64,000 nt of DNA from Piromyces finnis (GCA_002104945.1 MCFH01000007.1:1-64000); one strand, 5' to 3'; positions 26,625 through 43,148 are shown, numbered from the stretch's first letter. The notes: generated by a model from the letters alone, not told the origin. Made by a program: numbers and translations.

Positions 26625-27850
26625 ATGAATTCGAATAATGAAAAAAAAAAGATAAGGTATTTTTTAACTTAAAATGATATATAAATATACATGATAATGA
26701 ATAGACTAATTAAAAAGTATACAACATTTTCAAGTAATTATAGAATACATAATGCATCACAGAAGGATTTCTTTTCTTCAACATATAATGCCCATAACCA
26801 AATAAATAATAACAGATTTGATAATTCTCTATCTTATTCAAATAATAATTTAATATACAATAACAATAACAGCAATAATAATAGTAATAACAACAATAAT
26901 ATAAATTTTAATGAAAACAATACATTATCTGGTAATAACAACATAAACAATTCATATCAAAGCAGGTATAATAATTACGAAATACTTATTTCATAATACA
27001 ATTAAATTACATATTTTTTAATTAATTTAATAATATAAACAAATAAAAATAATTTTAATATAGCTTACATAATAAAGTTTTTAATCATTCGAAGCCTGTA
27101 TATGAATTTTATGGTTATGCGTTTTATTTAGTTTCTTTTTTAGGAATGGGTAAATACCATAAACTAAATATAAAATATTAAAATTAATAATTAAATAAAA
27201 ATAAAATTTTAAATATATTTAAATGATATATCATTAAAATAAATAAAAAAGGAATATGGCTATTTTGGGCATTTTCATCTGAAAGCTTTTCTAAAAAGAT
27301 TGGCTTCACTTATTACCCAAAAAAGTATCTTATTTAATAATATTAATAATGATTTAATGTAAATTAATATTTTAATTACTAAAATTTATAAATTTAACAT
27401 TAACACTATTACTATAAATGAAAAAGACATTGGGCCATTGCAATACCTAATTATATTGTAATTAGTATTTTATTTTGTGTAGCTATTTTTTTATGTTACA
27501 ATTTTATTCATACACCATCATTTGATTCATTAAATACAGTAACAGGTAAAACATAGTAATCTAATAATATCTTAAAACTATATATATCAAGTATCATATT
27601 CATTTTTAAAGTTTTTTTTTTTTTTTTTACCATTACAATCTTACCTATATATATTATTTTATTATAATATAATATTAATAAATAAGATAAACATTCAAAC
27701 TTAATGAAAAATGTAAAATATACAAGATTAGAAGAAGATAATGATATTCCAGATTTACAAGATATACCAATAAGTATTACCAATGCATATTTGTATAGTG
27801 ATTTATTTAATTCATCAAGTGAACCTTATTCTTCTTATTCAACTTCATAA
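26625..27850 (+). CDS. PIGP: PIG-P, GPI-GlcNAc transferase subunit, with Asn-rich N-terminus
   Basis: Six exons: 26625-26656, 26705-26965, 27064-27149, 27252-27324, 27427-27545, 27687-27850, giving 244 residues. The first ~100 are Asn/Ser-rich low complexity. The rest matches PIG-P: VYEFYGYAFYLVSFLGMG with a first membrane helix through WLFWAF, GFTYYPKKHWAIAIP, a second helix (YIVISILFCVAIFL), then HTPSFDSLNTVT and the conserved tail IPDLQDIPIS. PIG-P is a small ER-membrane subunit of the complex that adds GlcNAc to phosphatidylinositol, the first step of GPI-anchor synthesis. Human PIG-P is about 134-158 residues, so the Asn-rich leader is an addition. The start at 26625 needs a 48-bp intron; an alternative ATG at 26691 lies inside that intron and would give a shorter leader. 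Confidence 0.9.
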
Positions 27851-28125
27851 TCTAAAAAATAATAAAAAAAATTTTAATCATAAAAATAAAATAAATAAAT
27901 AAATATAAATAAATAATATAAATGGTCATTAATATAGAAAATATAGAAATAGTTGTATAAACACTATGTAAAATGTAATTATTAAGAAAAAAAATAATAA
28001 CAAATAAAATAAAAATCAAATAGAATTACTATATATGCTTTTAATGTTTTATGGTTAATGTTTAGTTAAAATAATATATAATTTAAAATGATGAAGTATA
28101 TATATAATATATCATTCTATTTAAT

Positions 28126-28168
<43 letters not shown>

Positions 28169-29959
28169 TATCAAGATTTAAATGATATCAATTTAATAAA
28201 AATTACTTTTAATATGAAGTTCCATAATACTGTTATAGTTATTAATTATTATTCAGTAATTTAGTTTTTACTTCTGTATAATATTTATCATATAATATAT
28301 ATATATCTGATTAATATATTTTATAAAAAAAAAAATAGTTTTTATAAAAACTTAACCACCCTTTATTAATTGATAATACTTATTACATTTAATTATTTTA
28401 TTTAAATATATAATTAAAAAAGAATATTTAATTAATAATATTGTTATATTTCAAATAATTTAATACTCTTTTAAAGTTCAATAATTACCAAATTTAATTA
28501 TTACTGAATTAATTCAAAGAAATCATTCTAATTAAATAATTATAATTGTTTTATATCTAACTCTACAGTTAATGAGTTGTTTTAATAAAAATATATTATT
28601 TTTTTCTATCATGTATAAATCTTTTACATATATTAATAATATAATAAAGAATATATTCTTTCTTCTTCTATATTAAAAGTAAAAGTATTTTTAATTTTAA
28701 TTTTTTTTACTTGTTAATAATATTAATTAATTACTACTTATTTGAAACTTTAAAATTTATATAAATATATAGTTTTTTCCCTTTATATGTATATATATAT
28801 ATATCTTTTTTACACATAAAATAAATGCATTTATCATATTAGATATCATATTAATAACAGTAATTAAAAACCTATCAATCTTTAAAAAAAAAAAAAAAGA
28901 TAATTTTAAATTATTGTTGTATTAACCATTCGTTTTTTTAATTAAATTTTTTTTACTGATTTATAAAAATCTTTTATTAAGCCATCATTTTCAAACAATT
29001 AACTACAAAAACTATCAACCTTTATGGTATTACTTTTATTGACATCTATATAAGACTATTTAATTTCAAGTGAAATAAAAAAAAAAAAAAAAAAAGATAA
29101 ACCTTTTTAATAAATTTTAAATACTAATAGTAATATTATTATATATTTATGAACTAAAAACAATGTTAATAAACATTATATAATTTTTAATTACAATTTG
29201 ATTTTTAACTAATATTTTAAAGCTAATGAAGCACTAATTGTTATAATGAAATTATATTAAAAAAAAAAAAAAAATAGTCTATTAAAGTTTCAAATTAAAA
29301 TTTTAAATAAAAAATTATACATTTTTTTAAAAAAAATATAAATTCATCACTTTATATATAGATAGGGTTTACTTTTTATATATTTACTCTTTTTTATAGG
29401 TTTTTATAATAGTATTTTTTTTTTTTTTTATTTTATTTTGTTTTGTAAAATTCATCAATACATGGAAAAAGATTAGTAAAATATGATATATATTAAATAG
29501 AAAATAATATAAATTATAAAAGAAAAGTATAAAAATAAAAAATCTTTTCATAATAGATTCATAAATAAATAATTGTAAGAATAAAATGAAGTATATTCAT
29601 GATGTAAAATAAAAAATATATAGCTAAAATATAACAAATTCACACTATTGAAAATGGTTTATTTTAGATACAAATGTTAATATATCAATAAAAAACAATT
29701 TTATATATTAAATCAAATAAATTATAATAATCTTCATTTATATATGTTAAATGTTAAATGTTTATTAAAATAATATATACAATAAATAACAATTATAATA
29801 ATAAATATTTTCTTATTATATACTTTACAAATACAAATATATTAGAAGTGTAACTTTCTTCTAACTTATTAAAACAAAAGAAAAAAGAAAGACAGAAAAG
29901 AAAAAAAAAATAGGAAACAAAAATAAATAAAAAATTATAAAAATATCATTAATAATAAA
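27851..29959. other. Intergenic region, 2.1 kb
   Basis: Between PIG-P and the PKA gene, both plus strand. It contains poly-T (28134-28162) and poly-A runs (near 28885, 29078 and 29262). No coding or RNA feature is seen. Confidence 0.6.
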
Positions 29960-31891
<1,932 letters not shown>

Positions 31892-31920
31892 AAATATATT
31901 TATCGTAAAGTATTCAATTG

Positions 31921-31961
<41 letters not shown>

Positions 31962-33703
31962 AAACTCGAAAAAATAAATATTAAAAAAAAAATAATTTCA
32001 TTATTTAAGAAAAAAAAATAGCCATTTACATAGGAAATAATAATAATGAAAAAAGTTAAAAAATACTATAATACTATAATAATAAAAATAAAAAACTGAG
32101 TATTAGCTATTATATGAAGCTTTCCTTGTATATCTTGTATATGAGTATTAAAACTATTAGAAATATAAATATCGACAAACTTCTATTTTAAATTGTAATT
32201 ATTTTATAGTTTTTTTTTTTTTTCTTTTTTTTTTTTTTTTTAACAAAAAATAAAAATGAAATTAATATTATCTATAACTATAAATAATTATCAACATTTA
32301 ATTATATTGCTCATTTTAAATAAATATGAATATAATATTTTCATTTTATTTATTAATAAAAATAAAAATATTTTAAAACATAAATAAATTTTGAATTTTT
32401 AACTTTTCCCGAAAATTTAATTTAATGCATTGATATTTTAATGTTAGTTAATTTCCCTTACCATTATACCTATTTTTATATTTATAATAATATTATATAA
32501 AATCTAAATCAATAATTATATCTATCATTTTATATTTATATATAACTTAATTATTATTATTACTATTGATAACTGATAAAAAAATTGAACTTTCCCATCA
32601 TATTATTTATTATTAATTTGAGTTTTAATTGATGAAGCATCCATATACTCTAAAATTCTTGTATATTTATATTTTGTGTACCAATTAATTTTCAAAGAAT
32701 AGTAATATTTAAAATTTATTTAAAAATAAAAATTAATTTAAATTATTTTAATAAGAAAATTCTTATAAAGATTAATAAAGATATTCAATAATTATTATTA
32801 ATTTAATGATTTATTTCAAAAAAAAAAAAAAAAAAAGATTTATATCAACAATTATTATAACTACACCTTATATCACTTTTTACATTTTTTATTATTAATA
32901 GCATTCAAATTAAACAATAAAATTAAATATTTATATATGAAAATATGACCTTAGTAATTATATGTTGTATATTCATTATTAGTTTAGGTTATTTAATTTA
33001 GTATGTATAAATATCTTTATACATAAAAAAACTGTGGGCTTAATATCAAAATAAAATAAAAACTTTATTAAATAATAATAAATTTGAATTATACAATTAT
33101 CATCCTTATTCATTAATTATGTCTTTTAATTATATATTCAAATTTAAATTAATATAAAATAAAATAATACGCTTAAAGAAATATATATATTTATTAAATT
33201 AAATGTTTACAAGTAACTTTTTTTTTTAAAACCAAAATGGTGACATTTTTTTCTAAATTATTAAATTACTATTAAAATAATTATAAATTCAATTTATTTA
33301 ATTTTAATAAATATTGTTTTATATTTTATTTTTAAACATTATTTTTTAAAACATTGTAATTTTATCTACTAAAAAATATTAATTCTATTATTATTTTCAT
33401 TAATATTATTGTTATATTATTGCTATAATATTTATTATTTTCCTTTTTATTTAAAAAAAAAAAAAAAAGAAAGAAAGAAATACGAAAAAAAAAAAAAGTA
33501 TTTTAAGAATAACATAAATTAATTTAAAAACTATATAAAAATATAGTAACATTAAATAACAATAATTTGAAAGTAAACGTTAAAAAAACATTAATTATAT
33601 TTAAAAAGTTTCATTCTTAATAGTAATTTCAATTAAATAATTTACGTAACAATAAGAATAGAATTAAGAGATATTTAAAACAATAAAGCTCAGTTAAAAC
33701 ACT
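31892..33703. other. Intergenic region, 1.8 kb
   Basis: Follows the PKA stop. A 38-base poly-A run (about 31922-31959) begins 30 bp after it, and poly-T/poly-A runs occur near 32211-32240 and 32819-32836. No gene is seen. Confidence 0.6.
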
Positions 33704-36597
33704 ATGGCTTCAAGAGTACATAGTTTAAATTTAAATGGAAAAATACCAAATATTTTATTAAAAGAACAAAAACAATTATATAATCAAGCAAAATTAAAAA
33801 ACTTTGACGACAATTTAAATATTAATAATGACAGTATTGATAATTTAAAAAAGTTAACAAGATTTTCATCTTATAACGAAAATAATATCAAAAACTCAGC
33901 GAATACTTTGAAGTGGGAAGAAGAAAGTGATGAATATAATTTAGCAGATGATAAAACAAATCAGAATAATAATAAAAAAAACCTTATTGAAAATAATTTA
34001 CAAAACTATAATAGAGAAAGTAATTATGGGTAAGTTTATAGACAATTCATAAAAATAAATATAATAAATAATAAACCGATCTAAGATGATATAGAAAAAA
34101 TATTTATATATATATTAATAATTTATTCTATGTTTATCTTTATCATAAATTAATTTAATATAACAAAAAAAATTTTATGTATAATTTTATATATTTATTA
34201 TTGTTTTTATAAAACAAATTATATCAAATTAATAATATAAAGTAGTTTTGAAAATATAGAAAATCAGTTAAGTCGCTCAGTATTATTACGAAAAAATTAT
34301 GAGGATCTTACACAGCTTGATGCCTCGCCTTCAATATATTATGACCATCATGAAGAAGATAAATTTATAATAAAATGTCCTTCATGTCCAGAAAAAGTAT
34401 TTAGAAAACCAGATGATATGAAAGTTTTTGATAATGCTAACAACGATGAAATAGATTTCTATACCAATGAAAAAATTGTATCAAATAATTGTTGGTCAGA
34501 AATATCAAAGTTAAGGCATTTTGCTTCAAATCTTGAACTCTATACCTCTAATAATAAAAAATCGAAGCTTACATTCAACTTTTTAGAAGAGTTCGCTTTA
34601 AATGAGGGTGTTAATTATTTAAGCGACTTTGGTTTCCACGATAGTCATGATCATATAACTGATGATGATGGTTTCTATCCTTTAAGAAGTAGTAATGATT
34701 ATATACATGAATTTGTGGATACAGACTCAGAATCAGACGAAGAAAATGATTCAGATAATGAAGATTTAAAAAATTATATTAGTCAAAAAAGAAAAATGGT
34801 AGAAAAAATGAGAGATTCAAATCTCTCTAATTCATCATCAATACAATATCAATATTCAATGACAGATGATTTTAATGGAATTGATGAAAGTAAAAATACC
34901 TTAATTTCATCCTTTAATTCATTACAAATTAATCAATGTTACAGTGATGATGAAAATAACAAAATTCTTGAAATTTTTGATTTTATAAAAGAATATAAAA
35001 CATTAGTTAATAGTGTCAGTATCAAATATGAAAATAATAACATATTAATTAACGAAAAACCTCTGGAGAATAGAATCCGACATTCACTTGATGAATATCA
35101 AGTAAATATATATCAAAAATTATAAATTATACTAATTAATAATAAATAGAATAATATTTGATATTTATATTTTAAATTGCTTTATTTTAAAAATAAATAT
35201 GTATTATTATTATTATTGTTTTTTTGTGATAAATAGTATAAATAATGTCCCTTTTTTATTAATTTTATTTTGTACTTATAATTAAATTATCCTAATCAAT
35301 TATTTTTATTACACCTAATTTTATAATCTTTATAATCTTTATATAGGAAATTAAAACAGTGGGTAACGGTGCATATGGAAAATTAGTTGAATGTATTCAT
35401 TTACCTACAAATAAAAGAGTTATATTAAAAAAAATACCAGTTAATAATATTAATCATTGGTATATAAATAATATAATGACAATGGAAGAATATTCTTTAA
35501 GAAAAAATATCCATCCAAGAATCATAACTTTATACGATGCTTTCCTTTACTATCCTACATCCACTGAATCATTAGATAAAGAAAAAGAAAAAAGTATAGC
35601 AAAGTCAACGAAATCACAAACATTAGCTGTTAACATCAAAAATAAATTTAAAAATCTAAATAGAATTTTAAAAGGCGGTAAAAAGAAAAAAAGAAAGGAA
35701 AATGGAAAGGAAAAGAATGAAGAAAATAACAAGAATTCGGAACCAAAAGAAATAGAAGAATTTGATGAAAATCATAAAGACGATTTATATATTCTTGTCA
35801 CTGAATCCATAGGTAAAGATAGTATGGATCTTTATGATTATATTGAATCTGTTGGCCCAATTCCAGAAGATAATGTTAGATATATATTTGCACAAATTAT
35901 CGAAGCTATTTACTTTATGAGTAAAAACGGTTTTAGTCATGGTGATATTAAAGGTATAATCATAAATATATATATTTATTTCATCATATTTATATATTAA
36001 ACTAAAAATATATTTTAAATTATAACTTTTACTTTCCAATATAAAGATGAAAATATATTAATTAATCCATCTACATTTCAAATTAAATTAATTGGTAAAT
36101 ATAATTAAAATTTATTTATTATTAAAAAAAATAAAATAGCTATTATAATATATACAAATAATTCTATAATTACTCTTTTACTAAAAAATATATATGTTAA
36201 TAATATTATTATTAATAATTAAAAAGATTTCGGATCTGCAACAACAAATATTGGAAATGCTGAAATACCTTATTCAAAATTCAGAGGAACAAGAAAATAT
36301 CAAGCACCGAATATTTATAAGAAAGATGTTTTCGATCCTTTAGCCCAAGATGTATGGTCATTAGGAGTAATGTTTTTTGTTATGTTATTTGCTGCTGATC
36401 CATTTACTAGTCCAGAAGAAGCTGAAAATGTAGATATTTTAGAACAATTACATGAAAATATTCAGTATATAAGAGTTGAGAAAGATATGGATGTTAGTAA
36501 TGAAGCTGTGGATTTAATAATGAAAATGTTAGAAAAAGATGAAACAGTACGAATTACTCTTGAAGAAATTATATATCATAACTTTTTCAGAATTTAA
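33704..36597 (+). CDS. Divergent serine/threonine protein kinase with HGD catalytic loop
   Basis: Five exons, 33704-34029, 34246-35101, 35347-35953, 36047-36094 and 36227-36597, encode 735 residues. Residues 1-394 match nothing I recognise: Asn-rich, then IIKCPSCPEKVF (a lone CxxC), then a long acidic Asp/Ser/Glu stretch. The kinase fold runs from 395: GNGAYGKLVE glycine loop, VILKKI lysine, an insertion of about 75 residues (465-538) rich in Lys and Glu between beta strands of the N-lobe, then the catalytic loop SHGDIKDENIL (Asp594), IDFGSA (613-615), GTRKYQAPN in place of the usual APE, and DVWSLGVMFF. The HGD in place of HRD makes it a non-RD kinase. The DENIL...KLIDFGSA stretch resembles PAS-kinase/CAMK-type enzymes. 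Catalytic Lys and both Asp are present, so activity is likely. No orthologue is recognised. Confidence 0.8.
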
Positions 36598-37347
36598 TTA
36601 TTTCTATATTTTATCTCCTTTAATACTTTGGACATAATTTATTTCTTGAAAAAAAAATTATTAATTGATTGTTATAATTATTGTTTTTACTGTGTATTTT
36701 TTTTTTTTTTTTAAATATAAATTTTTATTCTAAATATATTATTTTTACAACAAGAATTAAATTTTTATTTAATCTATCATTACACAATTACTATATTTAA
36801 AATATTAAATAATAATAATTATTATTATTAATTATCCTCAAAAAAAAAAAAAAAAAAAAAAGACAATCATTACTATAAAATATTAGAAAAATGTAAATTT
36901 TATTAAAATTGTTTTTTTGTTATTATTTCTTATTATATATGTATAATGATATATTATCAATATCATAATTTCTTGTTGATATATTAAATCTATCTTAAAC
37001 AATAATAATAATAAATATTTTATAATAATTTTGTTAATAATTTATTTCTTAAAAAAAAATGCAATGGATTATCTACATAGTTGATTCCTATATTATTAGA
37101 TAGTTTTTTAGTTTTATTTTTGTAATAAATATTAATTATTAAAAGGTCTTCTTTTAAAATAAGCATTTAATTAATAATTTTAAATGTTATAATTAGTAAT
37201 AAATTATAAGATAATATTATTGGTTTATTATATAATAAAAAATAAAAGATAATAAATATTTTTATTAGAATAGTTTTTCTTATTTTTATTATTATTATTA
37301 TAATGTATTAAATGCTATTTTAAAACTGAAAATTAAGAAATACTAAA
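36598..37347. other. Intergenic region
   Basis: Between two plus-strand genes: A/T rich with a 20-base poly-A run near 36841. Nothing else is seen. Confidence 0.55.
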
Positions 37348-38539
37348 ATGATTGAAAATCTAAAAAATTCAAGAAAAAGGTCAAGATCAAGATCTCATTC
37401 TAGAAGTAAATCAAGTCAAAGGTCGCATTCAAAATCACATAGAAAAGGATATCATTCAAAATCACCTGAAAGAACAAGAATTAGAAATCATCATAATTCG
37501 AAGCATAAGCATCATTCCAATACAGATAATCATAAGAAGAAAAGACATAAAAAAATAAAACATTATCATAGACATGGATATTCTTCTTCAAGTGAAGATA
37601 GCTATTCATGCACAGAATCTGACGAGTCATATTCTAGTGATAATTCATATTACAGTTCATCTTCATCATCTTCAAGTTACTCGAAAAAGCATAAAAAAAA
37701 AAGACATGATAAAAAACACAAAAAAAAGCACGAAAAACATAAACATATAAATATGTTATCACTACTAAGTATGCCAGAATCAAAAGAAAAAGAACAAAAT
37801 GAAGATTTATTTGATTTTCAAAAAAAAAAGAAAGAACAAAAAATAAAAGAGGAAATGGAAAAAGAATTATTAAAGCAAGAAGAAAAAAATAAAAAGAAGG
37901 AACAAAAGAAATTAGGTATTTTTTTTTCTCATAATTTTAAGCCTTATATATATAATATCAAATAAATAATAATAATAATAGTAATTCAATTAGAATAAAT
38001 TCAATAAAAATGAAATAGACTGAATTATATAATTAATAATATGAATAGTAATATGACGTCTATTATATCTTTTTCTTACATATAAAAATATAAACGTATA
38101 TTAATATTAGAAAATGAAAAAAAACGTGCTATGGTACCTCAAACTCAAGAAGAATATTTAAAAGAACAAAGTGTAATACGAGAAGGTAATAATTATATAT
38201 AATTAATATCTATATAATAGATATAATATTAAAACATGTATAAATTATAATACCTACATAAAATATTTTAATAATAAATAAAGTGTATGATCCATTATCT
38301 GGAAGAATTAGGTAAAATCAAGCTATTTTATTATTATAAAAACTTTTAAATTTTATTATTATTTCATATTTTAACTTTTTTTTTTATTTTGTTTTGTTTT
38401 TTTTTTATATATTTTAAGACTGGTAAAAGGCTCAGGAGAGATTATTGAAAGAATAGTTTCTAAGGAACAACAACGGCAAATTAATAAACTAGCAACCAAA
38501 ACAGATGGTCTTATTTATTCTCAAACATTATTAAATTAA
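37348..38539 (+). CDS. ARL6IP4: ARL6IP4 / SR-25 family nuclear splicing-associated protein
   Basis: Four exons, 37348-37915, 38111-38185, 38284-38311 and 38419-38539, encode 263 residues. The N-terminal half is Arg/Ser-rich (RKRSRSRSHSRSKS), then His/Lys-rich, then a Ser/Tyr run, then strongly basic. A Lys/Glu-rich region that may form a helix follows. The conserved C-terminus reads MVPQTQEEYLKEQSVIREVY, DPLSGRIRLVKGSGEIIERI, VSKEQQRQINKLATKTDG, which matches the SR-25/ARL6IP4 C-terminal block in order and spacing. Family members localise to nuclear speckles and influence splice choice; that role is inferred here. The third exon is only 28 bp. The identification rests on the C-terminal 60 residues. 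Confidence 0.82.
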
Positions 38540-39034
38540 AAAATAAAAAAGTAAATTTCAGAAATACTTTTAAATCGTAAATAAAAAAAAAACGATAATA
38601 TACCAATAAACTGCATTACTACAATACAATTAATTAATAAAATAATAACTAAATATTAAATACAAAACAGTTTTTTTTTATAATTTTAAAATTTTATTTA
38701 TTAATAGATCAATTTATATTTATCTAAAAATTTTATCTTTTTAAATATGTTTTTAATGTTTTAATTCTTTTGCTTTTTTCTTTTTTTTTCTTTTTTAGAG
38801 AATAATAATAAATGTATTATTACATTATATAAATAATAAATGTTTTCTTTCATTTCTTTTTTTTTCAAAATTTTAAATTATTATTATTCTTTTAACATAT
38901 GCACTAAATTAGAATATCAATACATATACATATATATATCTTTATATATAGTATAATGTTTAGGATAACAATTTATTAACTTTCTGTTGTAATTTAATTT
39001 CTAGAGATTTTTTAAAAGGTCCATTTTAACTAAT
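38540..39034. other. Convergent intergenic region
   Basis: Between the ARL6IP4 (+) and IleRS (-) 3' ends: A/T rich, with T-rich runs at 38690-38880. No gene is seen. Confidence 0.55.
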
Positions 39035-42000
39035 TTACTTAGATAAAGAGAGTAAGAATTTACTTTCATTAACTTCTTGTTCTTCTTCAGCAATAATATT
39101 AGCAGAAGCACTTCTAGCAGAAAGATCTTCAATACCTTGCTTTAAGGAGTTCTTTAAGTATTCTTTTTGGCTTTCAAGAACATTCTTAATTTGATCATTT
39201 GGATCTTCAACAATCTTAATATGGTAATTAACTTCATCAGTTTGGGCAAGAAGAGCCTTCTTTCTAAGTCTTTGAACTCTGTTAATAACTTCACGAGCTA
39301 AACCTTCTTGGATTAAAGATTCATCTAATTCAGTATCTAAAAGAACAATAACTTCACGGTCGAAACCAGACTTGAAATGGCTGTCTTCCTTAGCATCAAC
39401 ATAACGGTTAACATTTAAGTCAGCATCAGTAAGAACTACATCATTGATGGTAATAGACTTGGTAGCTAAGAAGTTCTTGGCATCATCAGAAGTGAAGTTA
39501 GTTAAAGCCTTTCTAATTGGTGGGTAAGCCTTCTTTAATTTTTGACCTAAGACTCTGTGATCTGGTTCAATTCTGTATTTAACACCATACTTTTCTTCAT
39601 CACTGGTGACAGTTAAAGTACGGATGTTTAATTCTTGAACAATGTAAGATTCAAGTGACTTAACATCTTCAATGTATTGTGGATCAGTACTAACAACAAC
39701 TAATTCTCTTAATGGAGTCTTTAATGGAAGAGTGTTCTTTTCACGAATAACACGACCTAATTCAATAACATTTTGCATTCTAGAAACAGTTCTTTCAATG
39801 TCAGAATCAATGTAATCTTCATTTGGTTCTGGGAAGGAAATAAAGTGGATACTACGAACATCTTCACCTTCCTTTGGTTCTGGCATAATGTTCTTAAGGT
39901 TTTGGTACATTAATTCAGCCATGAATGGAGTGAATGGAGCCATGGTACGGCAAAGAGTGTATAATACTTCGAATAAAGTATTTAAAGCAGCTTCACAATC
40001 TTCAACACCATTTTCACCCTTAAGTCTGTTACGGTTGAATCTAACATACCAGTTAGTTAATTCATCAATTAACTTTAATAATCTTGGAACAACAGTGTAA
40101 AGACGGTAAGCATTCATTTCTTGCTTAACAAACTTAATTAAACTTTGGCATGAAGCTAAAATCCATCTGTCCATAACATTAGTACCCTTAATATCACGAT
40201 GTGGATTGTACTTGAAATCTAAATTGAATTCCTTCTTAGCTAAGAAAACTTGGTTAACAAAGAATCTGTAAGCATTGTACCATGGTAAGAAGACACGAGC
40301 AATTAATTCCTTAACACCTTCTTCCTTGAACTTTAATGGTTCAGCACGAACAACTGGTGAGTTAATTAAGTATAATCTTAAAGCATCAGCACCATAACCA
40401 TTAATAATATGGTTTGGATCTGGGTAGTTCTTTAAACTCTTACTCATTTTCTTACCATCACTATTATATAAAAATGATTTATTATTAAAATATAAATAAA
40501 TATTGATTTATTACTGCGTATAAAATATGTAATAATAAATTATTTAAAAAAATATAAAAATATTTACGCAGCAAGTACTAAACCGTTAACAATAAGGTTC
40601 TTGAATGGTGGACGATCAAATAAGTGAGTAGATAAAACAAGTAAAGTGTAGAACCAACCACGAGTTTGATCTAAACCTTCAGCAATGAAATCAGCTGGGA
40701 AGTTCTTTTCAAATTTGTCCTTGTTTTCAAATGGGTAATGTTGTTGGGCATATGGCATACTTATTAAATAAAAAATTTAATAAATATTTTACATGTTTAA
40801 TTTCATATTTCAAATATTAACATTAAAATACATACCTTCCACTTTCGAACCAACAATCGAAAACTTCTTCGACACGGTGTAATTCACCCTTACCCATCTT
40901 AGATGGAATAGTAATGTGATCAATTTTATCACGATGAATATCGGTAATGTTAGAAACACCAGATAATTCTTCTAATTCCTTGATAGAACCAACACAGACA
41001 ATCTATTATCATTATATTTATATTATCATTAATTTTAACATTTGTTCAACTTACTTAATAATACTACATCTAAAATATAAAAATAATTACTTCTTCAAAA
41101 TCGTCACTAATCCATAATGGAATTGGAGTACCCCAGTATCTGTTACGAGAAACAGACCAATCGTGAGCATTAGCTAACCAATTAGCAAATCTCTTTTCCT
41201 TAACGAAATCTGGAACCCAGTAAGTTTCATCATTGTTCTTTAATAATTTTTCAACAATTGGTTCGACACGAACATACCATGATGGAATAGCACGGTAAAT
41301 TAAAGGACTGTTTGAACTATTGGCATTAATTGAAAATATTTTATCAAAAGCATTAGACTTTAAAATTATTTACAAAATATATATAATATAATATTATTAT
41401 CTTATTTACCGCCAGCATAATGGATAACTGTGAGTAATTTGAGATTGTCTAATTAAACGTCCATCAGCCTTTAACTTCTTAATAATAGCCTTATCAGCTT
41501 CCTTGACATGAATACCAAGGTAATCAGTAACTGGTTCAATGAATCTACCGTTAGCATCAACTGGACATGGAACACTCTTAACATCATCCTTCTTAACAAT
41601 ACCATTAGTAGTACAAACTCTGAAATCGTCTTCACCAAAACCTGGAGCTTGGTGGACGATACCAGTACCACTATCATCAGTAACATAATTATCAGAAACA
41701 ACTCTGAAAGCATTTTCGTTCTATTTATTGATTTAAATAAATTAAATATTAATAAATATTTATACAAGATATTCAAGCAATTAAATATTTAATAAAACTA
41801 TACATACATCAGCGAAGTAGTTAAATAATGGAACATATTTCTTGCCAACAAGATCCTTACCCTTGAACTTTTCTAATATTTCAAACTTAGCCTTCTTAAC
41901 ATTTTTGTAAAGAACATCAAGACGCTTTTCAAGAAGAATCCAAATGGCACCAGTTTCACCATCTAATTAAGCATATATATTAATTAAGGAATTATTAATA

Positions 42001-43148
42001 ATTACAATTAAAAATTTTATCCACAAATAGATAATATATAATTAATTTAATTAAAATCTATAAAGTTAAATTTCTAAGTCTTTAATATTTACCCTTAATC
42101 TTAACATATTCGAATTCTTCGTTAACACAAAGTGCTAAATTACTTGGAAGAGTCCATGGAGTAGTAGTCCAGGCTAATAAACAAACATTTGGATCTTCAA
42201 CAAGTGGGAATGAAATGGTAACAGCTGGATCAACAACATCCTTGTAATTTTGATTAGCTTCAAAGTTAGATAATGGGGTAGCACAAACAGTAGAGTATGG
42301 CATAATCTATTTTGTAAATTATATATTAGAGTTTATTTAATTTTGATTTTAAAAAAATATTATAAAACTTAAGTGTTTGTTTTACCTTGAAACCATGGTA
42401 AACTTGACCCTTATCGAAAAGTTGCTTGAAAACCCACCAAATAGTTTCCATATATGGGGTATTTAAAGTCTTGTAACCGTTTTTGAAATCAATCCATCTA
42501 CCAATTCTCTTAACAGTGTGTTCCCATTCAGAAGAGTATCTCATAACAATAGAACGACATTCAGCATTGTACTTATCAATACCCATAGCTAAAACATCTT
42601 CCTTGTGCTTAATACCTAACTTTTTATCAATTTCGTATTCAACTGGTAAACCGTGACAATCCCAACCGAAACGACGTTCAACATAGTGACCAGTTTGATG
42701 AGCGTAACGTGTAACAACATCCTTTACAAATCAAATTTTATTTTAATAATATTTTTAGTATTTGTAATTTATTATTTAATAATAAAATGATAATTTTTAT
42801 TTAATCCAAAATTTTTATTTAAATTAAATTATTTAACTATTATTAAATACCTTAATAGTACCAGCTAATAAATGACCATAGTGAGGAAGACCAGTAGCGA
42901 ATGGTGGACCATCATAGAAAGTGAAGGCTGGCTTACCTTCGGACATCTTTAAAGAAGTTTCGAAAGCCTTAATTTCTTCCCAGAACTTTAAGGTTTCTTC
43001 TTCAGATTTTGGGAAACTAATATTTGATGGAACTATCAAATTCATTGTTTGTATTTAGAAATTATTAATGATTTGTTTTTTTTATATTTTAAATATAATA
43101 GCATTTATTTTATATATTTCAAAATTTACCGTCTTTTAATTCTGGCAT
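39035..43148 (-). CDS. ILS1: Isoleucyl-tRNA synthetase, cytosolic
   Basis: Ten exons: 43148-43130, 43032-42851, 42721-42386, 42306-42093, 41962-41808, 41720-41410, 41316-41091, 41002-40836, 40759-40568, 40460-39035, giving 1075 residues, close to yeast Ils1. Landmarks: [20 protein letters not shown] (HIGH-type HYGH at 57-60), [17 protein letters not shown], the editing-domain stretch [69 protein letters not shown] and [13 protein letters not shown] (KMSKS at 605-609). The anticodon-binding region and a C-terminal domain follow. The protein lacks the long extra C-terminus of the human enzyme. It charges tRNA-Ile in the cytosol. A first exon of only 19 bp is followed by exon 2 at V7. C-ending codons are frequent, as expected of a highly expressed gene. 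Confidence 0.97.
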
